A stretch of 64,000 nt of DNA from Paenibacillus alginolyticus DSM 5050 = NBRC 15375 (GCF_000422905.1 NZ_AUGY01000008.1:1-64000); one strand, 5' to 3'; positions 42,790-52,446 are shown, numbered from the stretch's first letter. Numbers and translations: made by a program. Notes: generated by a model not told the origin, from the sequence alone.

Positions 42790-42957
42790 ATGATGTTCCG
42801 TAATACTGAACTGAATAATTTCCATGACATCTTCTGCTTCGAGCGCCTCAATGCCAAATCGGAGGACGATCTCGGAGTCCAGCTCATAGCTGGTTAAGAA
42901 GGGATACAACTCGGGTGTTAATTTCATTACAATCCTGGATAATTTGACTGTCTCCAC
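42769..42957 (-). CDS. Small hypothetical protein
   Basis: The frame gives 62 residues from GTG 42957, chosen for AAGGG eight bases ahead. The sequence is short and mostly helical with an acidic second half (EALEAEDVMEII). No signal or membrane helix. I do not recognise it. It is the only gene between yitT and tatA on this strand and has its own terminator. Confidence 0.55.
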   Translation of the reverse strand: METVKLSRIVMKLTPELYPFLTSYELDSEIVLRFGIEALEAEDVMEIIQFSITEHHKDALYH

Positions 42958-43092
42958 AAGCATCACCCTTCCAATCAAAAGATTAGAATAAGAACTACGC
43001 CTGAACCACTCACGATGAAACCAGAACTATATGAAATTAGTTTCATTATAACACAATTCAACTTGGAATAAAGAGGCTGATTGCACGATTAA

Positions 43093-43914
43093 TCATTTAA
43101 GCTTGCGGAATTCGCCGACGACACCAACGGTTTCCACGATATTCACGAATGCTTTCGGGTCTATCTTCTTAATGATTCGCTTTAATTCTACGAGTTCATA
43201 GCGTGTTGTGACGGTCATTAACATATCATGCTGCTGTTTCGTATAAGCGCCTTCCGTCTTAACTAAAGTAACACCTCTAGGCAGCAGAAGCAGCTCGTTA
43301 ATCAACTCATCCTTTTGTTTCGTTACAATGAAGGCGGTCACTTTGACGTGGCGAATATGTATGGTATCGACAACTTTCCCGCTAATATAGATGGCAAGCA
43401 TTGAGTAAAGAGCAAGGTCCCAATTATGCTTGAAATAGCCAAGTGCAACAATGACCACACCGTTCATGGCTGAAAGAACGGTACCGAGAGGGAAGTCAAA
43501 TTTTCGGGTTAAAATCAAGCCAACAATATCAAAGCCTCCACTCGAGCCACCTATACGCAACGTGATACCGCTTCCTATACCGATAAGGACTCCCCCAAAG
43601 ACAGCACCAAGCATGGAATCCTGAGCGACATAGCTTGTAGGCAAAATTTGCATAAGCCATGCTGTTAATATGACCGACGCTACACTGATCATAATAAATC
43701 TACGTCCAATTGAAACCAATCCCCAAATCATCAATGGCAGGTTAAACAATAAATACAAGAAACCAATGTTAAAATTCGTAAAATAACCAATAATCATGGC
43801 AAATCCTGAAACCCCGCCGCTAAGCAGTTGGTGAGGAATGAGGAACATGTTGAAGCCGACTGCGACAAGCAGTGCGCCAACTAGAATAATGAAAGCATCT
43901 AGCGCCTTTTTCAA
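43093..43914 (-). CDS. YitT-family membrane protein (DUF161 + DUF2179)
   Basis: The 273-residue protein has five to six hydrophobic helices, including GGVSGFAMIIGYFTNFNIG and a repeated GGSSGGFDIVG, and a C-terminal soluble DUF2179 domain of about 80 residues. This matches YitT/YqfU-type proteins. Function is unknown; some relatives are proposed transporters. Start TTG 43914 with AGAGGTGA upstream. Single gene. Confidence 0.88.
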   Translation of the reverse strand: MKKALDAFIILVGALLVAVGFNMFLIPHQLLSGGVSGFAMIIGYFTNFNIGFLYLLFNLPLMIWGLVSIGRRFIMISVASVILTAWLMQILPTSYVAQDSMLGAVFGGVLIGIGSGITLRIGGSSGGFDIVGLILTRKFDFPLGTVLSAMNGVVIVALGYFKHNWDLALYSMLAIYISGKVVDTIHIRHVKVTAFIVTKQKDELINELLLLPRGVTLVKTEGAYTKQQHDMLMTVTTRYELVELKRIIKKIDPKAFVNIVETVGVVGEFRKLK

Positions 43915-44041
43915 AACAAATCACCTCTAAAATAGTATGCAGCATAAAGCAAGTATAATTCATTCTTCTAAAACTTCAATCTTAATTTACCTCAGGTCAA
44001 TTAAATGGACTTTAATGGAAATGAGTTAATCCTTTAAAATG

Positions 44042-44080
44042 AAAAAAAGCTGTGTCCACTTTATGGAACACAGCTTTTTT
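44042..44080. terminator. Intrinsic terminator of the DUF4247 gene
   Basis: AAAAAAGCTGTGT pairs with ACACAGCTTTTTT around CCACTTTATGGA. The gene's stop is just upstream when read leftward. Confidence 0.88.
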
Positions 44081-44091
44081 AGAGGAAATAA

Positions 44092-44784
44092 TTAGCGTCT
44101 TTTGAAAGAGCCCGTCTTCTTAGAAGTACTTGGCGAACTGGTAGAAGGTTTCGTTACCTTATTCGTAGTTGAACCGTCGTTTTTACGTGTTGTGGAGCTG
44201 CTGCCTGAATTTGGTGTGCCTGTACCGCTCTTGAAGCTGCCCGTTCGATCTGACGTAGTTGGTTTCTTATCCTTCGAAACATCCGTTGTTGGCGTAGTCG
44301 CCTTACCGCTACCTGCATTATAAGTCGGTGTCCGGGTGTAGCCTCTATAGTCGTCGTAAGGCCGTTTATTATTGAACCAACCTCCACCGAATAAGGATTG
44401 AAGCAGAGTGGCTGTTAAATAACCTTGTAGGAACGAGGAGTCGTAATGCGATTTGGCATATTCAATACTATCGATCTGAACAAGCGTGTTTTTGCTATCG
44501 CTGGGGTCCTTTTGGACGTTAATGACTTTATCAGTATAAACAAGGAACATTTGATCGTCGGATTCTTTGCTCTTTTCCTTCGGTGACTCTTTTGCTGCTA
44601 GCTCAGTTGCCACAGCAGGGACGCTTTTGTTTTCAACTAAATAAACCTTGGAGAGATTGCTTCCTTTGCCGTCAACACTAACTAACGGATACTGATCTTT
44701 AATATAACGTCCGGCATCAGCGCCACACGCGGTTAGAAGGGCGATGATCAATAAGAAAGAAACCCATGAAGTCCATCTTTTCAC
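44092..44784 (-). CDS. DUF4247 lipoprotein
   Basis: The 230-residue protein starts with a lipoprotein signal, SFLLIIALLTAC, with the lipobox LTAC at about residues 17-20, so Cys 20 should be lipid-linked. A soluble domain of about 130 residues with a DUF4247-like VNVQKDPSDSKNTLVQI segment follows, then a Ser/Thr/Lys-rich tail of about 80 residues. GTG 44784 has AAGGAGGG upstream. It is adjacent to the DUF4178 gene on the same strand, a pairing common in Bacillales, often with DUF350 and a polyamine aminopropyltransferase, which are absent here. Confidence 0.85.
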   Translation of the reverse strand: MKRWTSWVSFLLIIALLTACGADAGRYIKDQYPLVSVDGKGSNLSKVYLVENKSVPAVATELAAKESPKEKSKESDDQMFLVYTDKVINVQKDPSDSKNTLVQIDSIEYAKSHYDSSFLQGYLTATLLQSLFGGGWFNNKRPYDDYRGYTRTPTYNAGSGKATTPTTDVSKDKKPTTSDRTGSFKSGTGTPNSGSSSTTRKNDGSTTNKVTKPSTSSPSTSKKTGSFKRR

Positions 44785-44834
44785 TTTTCAGTAATCCCTC
44801 CTTTCCAAACATTACTAATGATAACATAGGTTGT

Positions 44835-45371
44835 CTAGGGCGTCGATTTCAAAAATTTGATCTGATTGCCCGGTGTGCGCTCTCCTTCAAGAGCAATAAA
44901 TTTGCCATCCTGCCATTGGAGGAAGAAGAATCTACGGTCCGGTCCGAAATATCTCCAAAAGATGATGTCGTCTCCGCTGCGGAAGTCTGTATTTCCTTCA
45001 GTCCTAGAGACGTCATTGCGATGAAACTCCAAATCAAATGTAACATCTTCGTCAAGCTCCAAACGAGTAGGAACATCATTAGGATCATCAAGAGCACCTT
45101 CGACAAAGCTGCAAAGGAAGCAGTCGTAAGTTCGCCCTTTTTCCACAATCAAACACTGAATATTTTTGCCGCTTTGTAAATAATAAGCATAACGATGTGG
45201 AGCAAACCCGCGGTCAAAATAAATGACCTTGCCGGAAACAACATACTCCTCTAGATCAACATTAACAATATCTCCAACTCGAGCATCTTCAAGGGGATTA
45301 CCTATAGGTGTTGTTGTTGGTTCTTGTTTTTGACTTCGCAGGATGCTGCTGACTCGTTTAAATATGGACAT
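44835..45371 (-). CDS. DUF4178 protein
   Basis: The 178-residue soluble protein has two beta-rich DUF4178-like repeats (about 28-95 and 100-170), with GDIVNVDLEEYVVSGKVIYFD and later FWRYFGPDRRFFFLQW. No signal or membrane helix. It lies 50 bases upstream of the DUF4247 lipoprotein gene, so they are probably one transcript. Function is unknown. AGGAG precedes ATG 45371. Confidence 0.85.
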   Translation of the reverse strand: MSIFKRVSSILRSQKQEPTTTPIGNPLEDARVGDIVNVDLEEYVVSGKVIYFDRGFAPHRYAYYLQSGKNIQCLIVEKGRTYDCFLCSFVEGALDDPNDVPTRLELDEDVTFDLEFHRNDVSRTEGNTDFRSGDDIIFWRYFGPDRRFFFLQWQDGKFIALEGERTPGNQIKFLKSTP

Positions 45372-45461
45372 TGGAAACTCTCCTCTATTCCGTTTATTGT
45401 TCTAACTTGTAATACGTATAGCTTATGCGTTAGGTTTCGTTCTCATTATGTAAGACGCCAC

Positions 45462-45491
45462 TGGAAATGTGTGTATGACTTGTGCTATAAT
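45462..45491 (+). promoter_or_regulatory. Extended -10 promoter upstream of cshA
   Basis: TGC-TATAAT (45483-45491) is an extended -10; a weak -35 (TGGAAA, 45462-45467) lies 18 bases upstream. The leader to the start codon would be about 155 bases long, as in other cold-shock helicase genes. Confidence 0.55.
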
Positions 45492-45651
45492 ATTTTAGAT
45501 GTTCTTAAGGGCGGCCAGTTGGATCATGGAAGATGTTAAATCAAAAGTGTATTCCACCAATAAAACTATAGACACGGATAGGAAGTCGTACTTAAGGGTA
45601 AAAAAGATACAAGGCATTAGCCTGCCCTGTACAAAAGGAGATTGAATATAT

Positions 45652-47256
45652 TTGAAAACATTTCAGGAGTTTGGTTTAGAGCCGGCGATTTTACGCGCTG
45701 TTACGGAGATGGGCTTTGAAGAATCCACACCAATCCAAGAAAAAACGATCCCATTGGCTATGGAAGGCCGGGATTTGATTGGTCAAGCACAAACAGGAAC
45801 TGGTAAAACAGCTGCTTTCGGTATTCCGCTTATTCACAAAATCAATACAAAAGAAGAGCGCATTTCTGCTCTTATCATGTGTCCTACACGGGAACTTGCC
45901 ATCCAGGTTGCGGAAGAGATTGAGAAACTCGGTCGTTTCAAAGGCATTCGTTCCTTGCCCATCTATGGTGGACAGGATATCGTTAAACAAATTCGTGCTT
46001 TGAAGAAAAAACCGCAAATCATTATCGGTACACCGGGACGTCTACTTGACCATATTAACCGTAAAACAATCAAATTAGACGATGTACAAACAGTGGTTCT
46101 GGATGAAGCGGATGAAATGCTTGACATGGGCTTCATGGATGATATCCAATCCATTTTGAAATTGGTTCCAGAAGAGCGTCATACGATGTTGTTCTCTGCA
46201 ACAATGCCAGCAAATATTCAAAAATTGGCACAACAGTTTCTTCGTAATCCTGAGCACGTATCGGTTATCCCGAAACAAGTTAGTGCTCCTTTGATTGACC
46301 AAGCATATATCGAATTGCACGAAAAACAAAAATTCGAAGCGCTTAGCCGTTTGATCGACATGGAAGCTCCAGATCTAGCCATCATCTTCGGTCGTACAAA
46401 ACGTCGCGTTGATGAATTGGCAGAAGCTCTTCAAAAAAGAGGCTATGCAGCTGAAGGTCTTCATGGCGACTTGTCCCAAAATCAACGTGATAACGTGATG
46501 AGAAAATTCCGTGACGGCAGCATTGATGTCCTTGTAGCTACAGACGTTGCTGCGCGTGGTTTGGATGTATCCGGCGTTACTCACGTAATTAACTTTGACC
46601 TACCGCAAGATCCAGAAAGCTATGTTCACCGTATCGGTCGTACAGGCCGCGCTGGTAAAGAAGGTACAGCTTGGACCTTCGTAACACCAAGAGAAATCGA
46701 TCACTTGCACTTTATTGAGAAAGTTACTCGTCACAAAATCAACAAAAAACCATTACCTAGCTTGGCTGAAGCCATTGAAGGTAAACAAAAAATGACAGCT
46801 GAGCGTATTCTTGATGTGCTTCAAAATGATACACAAGCTGAATTCAAAGGTCTAGCTATTCAAATGTTAGAACAGTATGATTCCGTAAATCTTCTTGCAG
46901 CAGCTATGAAGCTGTTGACTGGTGACAAAAAGGAAACGAATATTGAGTTAACACCAGAAGATCCGATTCGTGCAAGAAAGAAAAAATTCGATGTACGCAG
47001 CTCAGGTAGACGAGTTGGCGGCGGTTATGGCTCAGGATCAGGAGAACGTCGTCAAGGCGGCGGTTACAGCTCAGGTACTGGTTCCAGCAGCTCAAACTCC
47101 CGTTACCCGCGTAAAGATAGCAGAGATTATGGTTCAAACAGAGAAGGTGGAAGCAGTTCATCTTCCAGAAACCGTGAATACGGAAGCAACAACTCCGGTA
47201 ACCGTGATCGTTCCAGAGCTCCTCGTAAGAGCGAAGAAACGCTAGTGAATAAATAA
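45652..47256 (+). CDS. cshA: DEAD-box RNA helicase (CshA type)
   Basis: The 534-residue protein has the full motif set: the Q motif region at the start, [11 protein letters not shown] (I), PTRELA (Ia), TPGR (Ib), DEAD (II), SAT (III), and [13 protein letters not shown] (VI). After the helicase core come a dimerisation region and a Gly/Ser/Arg/Tyr-rich tail of about 100 residues, as in CshA of Bacillus. It unwinds RNA and works with the degradosome and ribosome assembly. The start is TTG 45652 with AAGGAG ten bases ahead. A long leader fits cold-shock control. Single gene with a strong terminator. Confidence 0.93.
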   Translation: MKTFQEFGLEPAILRAVTEMGFEESTPIQEKTIPLAMEGRDLIGQAQTGTGKTAAFGIPLIHKINTKEERISALIMCPTRELAIQVAEEIEKLGRFKGIRSLPIYGGQDIVKQIRALKKKPQIIIGTPGRLLDHINRKTIKLDDVQTVVLDEADEMLDMGFMDDIQSILKLVPEERHTMLFSATMPANIQKLAQQFLRNPEHVSVIPKQVSAPLIDQAYIELHEKQKFEALSRLIDMEAPDLAIIFGRTKRRVDELAEALQKRGYAAEGLHGDLSQNQRDNVMRKFRDGSIDVLVATDVAARGLDVSGVTHVINFDLPQDPESYVHRIGRTGRAGKEGTAWTFVTPREIDHLHFIEKVTRHKINKKPLPSLAEAIEGKQKMTAERILDVLQNDTQAEFKGLAIQMLEQYDSVNLLAAAMKLLTGDKKETNIELTPEDPIRARKKKFDVRSSGRRVGGGYGSGSGERRQGGGYSSGTGSSSSNSRYPRKDSRDYGSNREGGSSSSSRNREYGSNNSGNRDRSRAPRKSEETLVNK

Positions 47257-47276
47257 GGTTTTAACCCCAATAAAGA

Positions 47277-47309
47277 AAGGCGGAGATCCAGTAGGATCTT
47301 CGCCTTTTT
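47277..47309 (+). terminator. Intrinsic terminator of cshA
   Basis: AAGGCGGAGATCC pairs with GGATCTTCGCCTT, followed by TTTTT. Confidence 0.9.
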
Positions 47310-47327
47310 AGCATGAGTATATGTGAT

Positions 47328-47414
47328 TTACAGTACGAAAGTGCAAGTGATGATTACAAGCAAGATGAAGAGCACCAAAATGGCACCTGCGGACATTCCC
47401 ACTGGATGAGACAC
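47328..47414 (-). CDS. YjcZ-family sporulation peptide
   Basis: This 28-residue peptide is too short for most gene finders. It starts at GTG 47414 with AGGAGG nine bases ahead and consists of a short Gly/Ser/Pro head (SHPVGMSAG) and one hydrophobic helix ending at the C-terminus (AILVLFILLVIITCTFVL). The AILVLFILLVII core is the hallmark of YjcZ-type small proteins linked with the spore coat in Bacillales. It supports the idea of a spore former. The gene lies between the convergent cshA terminator and the YesL-like gene. Confidence 0.8.
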   Translation of the reverse strand: MSHPVGMSAGAILVLFILLVIITCTFVL

Positions 47415-47624
47415 TAGGATCAACCTCCTGAAAAATGATTTGGGGGTAGTTCTTTTTGATAATACTATACTATGTAAAAGAACCTAGAAAGACTAGACGT
47501 CTACCTATATGTTGAAAAATAGGCTATAATTAAACCAATGAAAAAGTAAGACAACTTAAGATGTATGCGTTTTAACAATCAACGTAGAAAGTTTCCCAAA
47601 GGAAACGCTAAGGAGGAAGCAGTT

Positions 47625-48470
47625 TTGGAGTTTAGAGGAGTTATGGGAGGACTGTACAGAATATCGGAGTGGATTATGCGTTTATCGGTCATTAATCTGC
47701 TTTGGATGTTATGTTCGATTCCGGTTTTCTTTTTTACTTTTATGGGCTTGGTGAGTCCATCGGTTGATGCATTGAAGGCATCGCTACCCATTATCGCCAT
47801 TTTGGCACCGTTTACTTTATTTCCTGCAACTTCCGCGATGTTTGCTGTAGCTCGGAAATGGGTTACAGGTGAAGAAGATGTACCACTTTTGAAAACTTTT
47901 TTCCGTGGATATAAAGAAAACTACCTACAAAGCATGGTTGGTGGCATTTTCTTCGTAATCATTTTCGTTATCATTGCGGTGAACTACTTCTTTTATTTAA
48001 AGCAGGGAAGTTCACTGAAATTATTGGCCGTATTATTTATCGCTTTCACGGTCATTATTATCATTTCTTTGTTCAATTTCTTCTCGATTATGGTTCATTT
48101 GCATATGAAGGTTTTACAAATCTTGAAGAATGCCGTATTGATTACCATTGGTAATCCAATTAACTCGATTGTTCTGTTGCTTTGTAACGGAGCTATCCTT
48201 TACATTTGTGTGACCAAATTTAATTTCTTCCTTGTTGTTTTCTTTATGGGAAGTATTATGGCGACTTTCTCGTTCTGGCAGTTTAATCGCAGCTTCACTA
48301 AACTTCAAACGAAGCAGCAAGAGCTAGAAGAGAAGGAACAACAGAGGCTGGCTGAAGCGCAAGAAGAGGAAGCTCAAAATCATGCAGAAGCTATAACTGA
48401 CGGTGAAGAAGACAGTAAGTCCGAAATTAGTTTGCATAAAAAAGATGAGAATGAAAAGACTAGAGACTAA
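47625..48470 (+). CDS. YesL/DUF624-like membrane protein
   Basis: The protein of about 281 residues has five or six hydrophobic helices in its first 200 residues. It starts with the YesL-type GLYRISEWIMRLSVINLLWMLCSIPVFF, shown in part. The tail of about 70 residues is very rich in Glu, Gln and Lys and is probably coiled coil. TTG 47625 has AGGAGG eight bases ahead; the open frame extends to 47565 without a good site. Function is unknown; relatives sit near sugar-uptake operons. Single gene, followed by the 6S RNA. Confidence 0.8.
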   Translation: MEFRGVMGGLYRISEWIMRLSVINLLWMLCSIPVFFFTFMGLVSPSVDALKASLPIIAILAPFTLFPATSAMFAVARKWVTGEEDVPLLKTFFRGYKENYLQSMVGGIFFVIIFVIIAVNYFFYLKQGSSLKLLAVLFIAFTVIIIISLFNFFSIMVHLHMKVLQILKNAVLITIGNPINSIVLLLCNGAILYICVTKFNFFLVVFFMGSIMATFSFWQFNRSFTKLQTKQQELEEKEQQRLAEAQEEEAQNHAEAITDGEEDSKSEISLHKKDENEKTRD

Positions 48471-48479
48471 ACATACCAG

Positions 48480-48508
48480 TTGATAATCAACCGGTACGGC
48501 ACTATAAT
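48480..48508 (+). promoter_or_regulatory. Strong promoter of the 6S RNA
   Basis: TTGATA (48480-48485) and TATAAT (48503-48508) are exactly 17 bases apart, nearly consensus. Transcription should start near 48515. Confidence 0.85.
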
Positions 48509-48514
48509 AAGAAA

Positions 48515-48704
48515 TACAAAAGAATCCTGCGATGTTCGTAACGGTTTTAAGTTGTTTTAAACCAATGACTGTTTCTAGGGAGACCTACATTGAAGTGTGG
48601 CTGACATGCCCTCGAAAGGGGACCTCAAATACACCTCTGCGGACACCCACCTGCGAGAGCGGGTTTGAAGCACCAAAATCGGACGGCATAGGCGGGTTTT
48701 TTTT
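48515..48704 (+). ncRNA. ssrS: 6S RNA (SsrS)
   Basis: The transcript of about 190 bases has the 6S closing stem: CCTGC-ATG near 48525-48534 pairs with CAT-GCGGG near 48687-48696. The conserved GATGTTCGTAACGG and ACGGCAT blocks lie beside it. The rest forms a long, interrupted hairpin, the usual shape of an RNA that mimics an open promoter and binds sigma-A RNA polymerase. It ends at a run of eight T. It has its own near-consensus promoter. I rely on pattern and layout, not alignment. Confidence 0.82.
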
Positions 48705-48709
48705 GTATT

Positions 48710-48751
48710 AAAAAGAGGCTGATCAGGTAGATACCTGTTCAACCTCTTTTT
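48710..48751 (-). terminator. Terminator of xylB
   Basis: AAAAAGAGG pairs with CCTCTTTTT, with inner TGA-CAGGT/ACCTG-TCA stems. The leftward end is T-rich. Confidence 0.88.
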
Positions 48752-48756
48752 AATGT

Positions 48757-50286
48757 TCAATGACCAGCTAAATCACTTAGCTGATGGAATGTGTTCTGAA
48801 GAGTTCCATAAAGACTACGATATATTTGATAGTAGGCTTCATACTGTTTTTGATTATCAACATTTGGTTCTGCGCGATCGGTGACATGAATCCATTTCTC
48901 GCAAAGCGTAGCAATATCTTCTTGCAGTACGCCGGAAGCGGCCATAATCGCAGCGCCATACGCAGGGCCGTCTGTGGAATTAACGGTAACCACAGGGATT
49001 CCGAAGATGTCTGCAATCATTTGACGCCAGAACGTACTCCTGGCGCCGCCGCCATTCACGCGAAGTTCGGTGACTTCAATGCCGGACTCGCGGATTAGTT
49101 GCAGAGAGTCGCGAAGCCCGAAGGTAATGCCTTCGAGAACGGCACGGGTGAGATGTGCTTTCTCGTGCCGTAGGTTGAGGCCGATGAAGGCGCCACGAGC
49201 TTTCGGATCGGGGTGCGGCGTCCGCTCTCCGGATAGGTAAGGCAGGAATAGCAAGCCTTCGCTCCCGAGGGGAGCTGTGGCTGCTGCAGACGTCAGGATC
49301 TCGTAGACGTCTTTGCCTTCCTGCTGCGCACGCTCAAGCTCCTCGTGCGCGAAGTGGTTGCGCCACCACTGGAACGAGCCGCCGGCGGCCAGCATGACCC
49401 CCATGCGGTGCCACTTGCCAGGCACACCGTGACAGAAGGAATGAAGCCGATAAGCTTCATCCACTTGATAGGTGTCGTCGTGAACGAAGACGACACCGGA
49501 CGTGCCGAGCGCCACGGAGGCGATGCCTTGGCGTACGACGCCAACACCTACGGCGCCGCAAGCTTGGTCGCCGCCGCCAGCGACGACCTTGGTGCCTGCG
49601 GCTAGGCCGGTAAGGCTGGCTGCTTCCGGCAGCAGCTGTCCGGCCACGTCGCCGGACTCATAGAGCGGCGGCAGCCATTCCATAGGAATGTCCAGCCGCT
49701 CAGTGACGGTCTGCGACCAGCTGCGGTGCGCGACGTCCAGCAGCAGGGTGCCGCTTGCGTCGGCCATGTCCATGCCGAACGCTCCCGTCAGGCGCAGCCT
49801 GACGTAGTCCTTCGGCAGCAGCAGATGCCGAACGCGCGCGTAGTTCTCCGGCTCATGCTGCCGGAGCCAAATGACCTTGGGCGCGGTGAAGCCGGTCAGC
49901 GCCCGGTTGCCCGTTAGTCGACCAAGCTCGGCTTCGCCGACGGTCGACTCGATGTAAGCGCACTGCTCCGCGGTGCGCTGGTCACACCAAAGCAGCGCAG
50001 GACGGATCACCTGCTGCGCTTCGTCCAAGAACACCGACCCGTGCATCTGGCCGGAGAAGCCAATGCCAGCGACGGCTTCGCCAGCGACGCTTGTTTTCTC
50101 TAACAGAGCGCGGATTCCCTTGACTGTGGCGTTCCACCAATCCTCTGGATGTTGCTCTGCCCATCCGGGGTGGGGCTGCTGAAGCGGATATTCAACGCTA
50201 TGGCTGCCAATTACTTGACCGGAGTCATCGACAAGAATGCATTTGACTGCAGAAGTTCCTAAATCTATGCCCATGAAATATGACAT
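48757..50286 (-). CDS. xylB: Xylulokinase
   Basis: The 509-residue FGGY kinase shows MGIDLGTSAVKCILVD at the start, GFSGQMHGSVFLD, WCDQRTAEQC and the C-terminal ELRVNGGGARSTFWRQMIADIFG. The MHG and WCDQRT features favour D-xylulose as substrate. It phosphorylates xylulose to xylulose-5-phosphate for the pentose phosphate pathway. No xylA, xylR or transporter is nearby, so it may be an orphan kinase. The middle of the gene (about 49.2-50.2 kb) is much richer in G and C than flanking DNA. GGGGGAAA precedes ATG 50286. Confidence 0.92.
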   Translation of the reverse strand: MSYFMGIDLGTSAVKCILVDDSGQVIGSHSVEYPLQQPHPGWAEQHPEDWWNATVKGIRALLEKTSVAGEAVAGIGFSGQMHGSVFLDEAQQVIRPALLWCDQRTAEQCAYIESTVGEAELGRLTGNRALTGFTAPKVIWLRQHEPENYARVRHLLLPKDYVRLRLTGAFGMDMADASGTLLLDVAHRSWSQTVTERLDIPMEWLPPLYESGDVAGQLLPEAASLTGLAAGTKVVAGGGDQACGAVGVGVVRQGIASVALGTSGVVFVHDDTYQVDEAYRLHSFCHGVPGKWHRMGVMLAAGGSFQWWRNHFAHEELERAQQEGKDVYEILTSAAATAPLGSEGLLFLPYLSGERTPHPDPKARGAFIGLNLRHEKAHLTRAVLEGITFGLRDSLQLIRESGIEVTELRVNGGGARSTFWRQMIADIFGIPVVTVNSTDGPAYGAAIMAASGVLQEDIATLCEKWIHVTDRAEPNVDNQKQYEAYYQIYRSLYGTLQNTFHQLSDLAGH

Positions 50287-50397
50287 AAAGTTTCCCCCTT
50301 GTTAAGCTGTTGTCATCTTTGTTTGTTTAATAAATATACAAAGATTATTCATTATTATATTCGGAAGATAGAACGGAATTCCTGCTTGAGGCAATAT

Positions 50398-50892
50398 TTA
50401 TTTCCATAATAAATTCATTTCATGCCACTTGATGCCAGCGTGCTGAGAAGCCGATGGAGCTACATAAAGAAATCCATGTTTTTCGTAAAATGAAATTAAA
50501 TGCTCTTCACACATTAAAACAATACCATTTAAGCCATCTTTTCTGGCTATTTCGATGATACGTTGGAGAAGTTTAGTGGCAACCCCGCGTCGTTGGTAGG
50601 ATGGGTGCACGGCTATGGTCAAGATACAGAGGTATTGTCCATCTTCAGCGTGCTGTGTCACTTGCTTGATACTATCATCGGCCAATTCTTTATCATGTAA
50701 CTTTATGCTATTGGTTACGCCGATAATTTGATGGTCTAGCTCATTTTCTGCCACAAGAAAATAAGCTCCAAATAGCTGTTTTCTCATTTGAAAAGCTTCT
50801 AGTGCAGCAGCTGCCTCTTTTGAAAAAACGGAAGTTTCGATTTCATAAGCCTTAATGATGTCTTGGTTACTTTCAACTGGGCGAATCAACAT
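50398..50892 (-). CDS. GNAT-family acetyltransferase
   Basis: The 164-residue protein has a GNAT core: LCILTIAVHPSYQRRGVATKLLQRIIEIA (motif A with the RRGVA acetyl-CoA loop) and the later SFYEKHGFLYV. Likely it acetylates an amine or a protein N-terminus. The substrate is unknown. AAGGAGG lies a few bases further upstream than usual (about nine) from ATG 50892. Single gene, divergent from mntH. Confidence 0.88.
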   Translation of the reverse strand: MLIRPVESNQDIIKAYEIETSVFSKEAAAALEAFQMRKQLFGAYFLVAENELDHQIIGVTNSIKLHDKELADDSIKQVTQHAEDGQYLCILTIAVHPSYQRRGVATKLLQRIIEIARKDGLNGIVLMCEEHLISFYEKHGFLYVAPSASQHAGIKWHEMNLLWK

Positions 50893-51049
50893 CCCTACAT
50901 ACCTCCTTGTAAAAACTTTCCTGAGGGAAAAATTTTTTTATATGCACATGTTTGTTTACCTATAGCATAAGATAGGGCTATATAGTATAATTACAAATAA
51001 AGTTTCCTTTGAACAACATTATTGGTCTTGCGAAAGATGAGGTAATCGT

Positions 51050-52396
51050 ATGGGAATAGCATATAAAAAAGTTGAGCAAGAGCCCAACGGATGGAAAGGC
51101 AAGTCACCAATGCCTAGTCTGCCTGAAGTCCATCAAAGTATGCGCGTGCCAAAGAAAGCGGGTTTTTTCCGTAAACTTCTTGCTTTTGTAGGCCCGGGCT
51201 ATCTCGTAGCTGTAGGGTATATGGATCCGGGAAATTGGGCAACTGATTTAGCAGGTGGCTCCAAATTCGGATATACATTGCTTTCTGTTATTTTAATTTC
51301 AAATTTGATGGCGATTCTGCTGCAAGCATTGTCTGGCCGTCTAGGAATTGTTACAGGTCGAGACTTAGCGCAAGCTTGTCGTGATCATTATAGTAAGCCT
51401 GTTTCATTCGGACTATGGGTGTTATGTGAGCTAGCTATTGCAGCATGTGACCTGGCAGAAGTTATAGGTGCCGCGATTGCGTTACAGTTATTATTCGGTA
51501 TACCGCTTATTTATGGCGTCATTCTTACTTCGTTAGATGTTCTTTTGGTTCTTATGCTGCAAAAGAAAGGCTTCCGATACATCGAGGCCATGGTGATTAG
51601 TTTAATCGCTCTAATTACTTTTTGCTTCGTGATGGAACTTATTTTCTCAAGACCTGATTTTGCTGCTGTTGCCGTTGGTTTTATTCCTAAAACAGAAATT
51701 GTAACGAACCCAGCTATGTTATATATAGCACTTGGTATTCTGGGAGCAACTGTCATGCCTCACAATTTATATTTGCATTCTTCTATCGTACAAACGCGCA
51801 AAATCGAGCCGACAGTAGAAGGTAAACGTGAAGCAATTAAATTCGCCACGATAGATTCGACTGTAGCTTTAATGCTGGCTTTGTTCGTCAATGCCGCGAT
51901 ACTCATTCTTTCTGCAGCAGCCTTTCACTCGGCAGGTAAAGAGGTAGCGGAAATACAAGATGCTTATCACCTTCTGGGGCCTATGCTGGGCACGGGTGCC
52001 GCTAGTATTCTATTTGCAGTGGCGCTGCTAGCTTCAGGACAAAATTCTACACTTACAGGTACATTGGCCGGTCAGATTGTGATGGAGGGCTTCCTGAATA
52101 TTAGACTCACTCCTTGGCTGCGCCGATTAATTACACGAATGATTGCTATCGTGCCTGCGGTTATTGTTATTGGCATATATGGAGAGAGCGGCGCTACTGA
52201 TTTACTTGTTCTCAGTCAGGTTATTTTATCTTTGCAGCTTTCTTTTGCCGTTATTCCGCTTGTTACGTTTACTTCGGACCGCAAGAAGATGGGTGAGCTT
52301 GTAACACCAAAGTGGATGATTGTCCTAAGTTGGTTTGTAGCAATTCTGATTGCAGGCTTAAATGCTTACTTGCTTTACACGACTTTTTTTGGGTAA
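51050..52396 (+). CDS. mntH: Nramp divalent metal transporter MntH
   Basis: The 448-residue protein has 11 or 12 helices and the two Nramp signatures: [13 protein letters not shown] in helix 1 and the MPHNLYLHS in helix 6, which bind the metal. Members import Mn(II) or Fe(II) with protons. I saw no clear MntR box upstream; TATAAT at 50986-50991 may be the -10. GAGG supports ATG 51050. Together with the manganese riboswitch exporter it may set manganese balance. Single gene with a terminator. Confidence 0.93.
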   Translation: MGIAYKKVEQEPNGWKGKSPMPSLPEVHQSMRVPKKAGFFRKLLAFVGPGYLVAVGYMDPGNWATDLAGGSKFGYTLLSVILISNLMAILLQALSGRLGIVTGRDLAQACRDHYSKPVSFGLWVLCELAIAACDLAEVIGAAIALQLLFGIPLIYGVILTSLDVLLVLMLQKKGFRYIEAMVISLIALITFCFVMELIFSRPDFAAVAVGFIPKTEIVTNPAMLYIALGILGATVMPHNLYLHSSIVQTRKIEPTVEGKREAIKFATIDSTVALMLALFVNAAILILSAAAFHSAGKEVAEIQDAYHLLGPMLGTGAASILFAVALLASGQNSTLTGTLAGQIVMEGFLNIRLTPWLRRLITRMIAIVPAVIVIGIYGESGATDLLVLSQVILSLQLSFAVIPLVTFTSDRKKMGELVTPKWMIVLSWFVAILIAGLNAYLLYTTFFG

Positions 52397-52417
52397 TAAA
52401 ATAGGGCATACAAATGG

Positions 52418-52446
52418 AAAATCGGAGGAGCCATCCTCCGATTTTT
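52418..52446 (+). terminator. Intrinsic terminator of mntH
   Basis: AAAATCGGAGGA pairs with TCCTCCGATTTTT around a GCCA loop. Confidence 0.9.

Noticed and set aside
49293-50182. Several open frames on both strands within xylB
   Set aside because: GC-rich codon bias opens the other frames; the xylulokinase frame has all conserved motifs from start to end.
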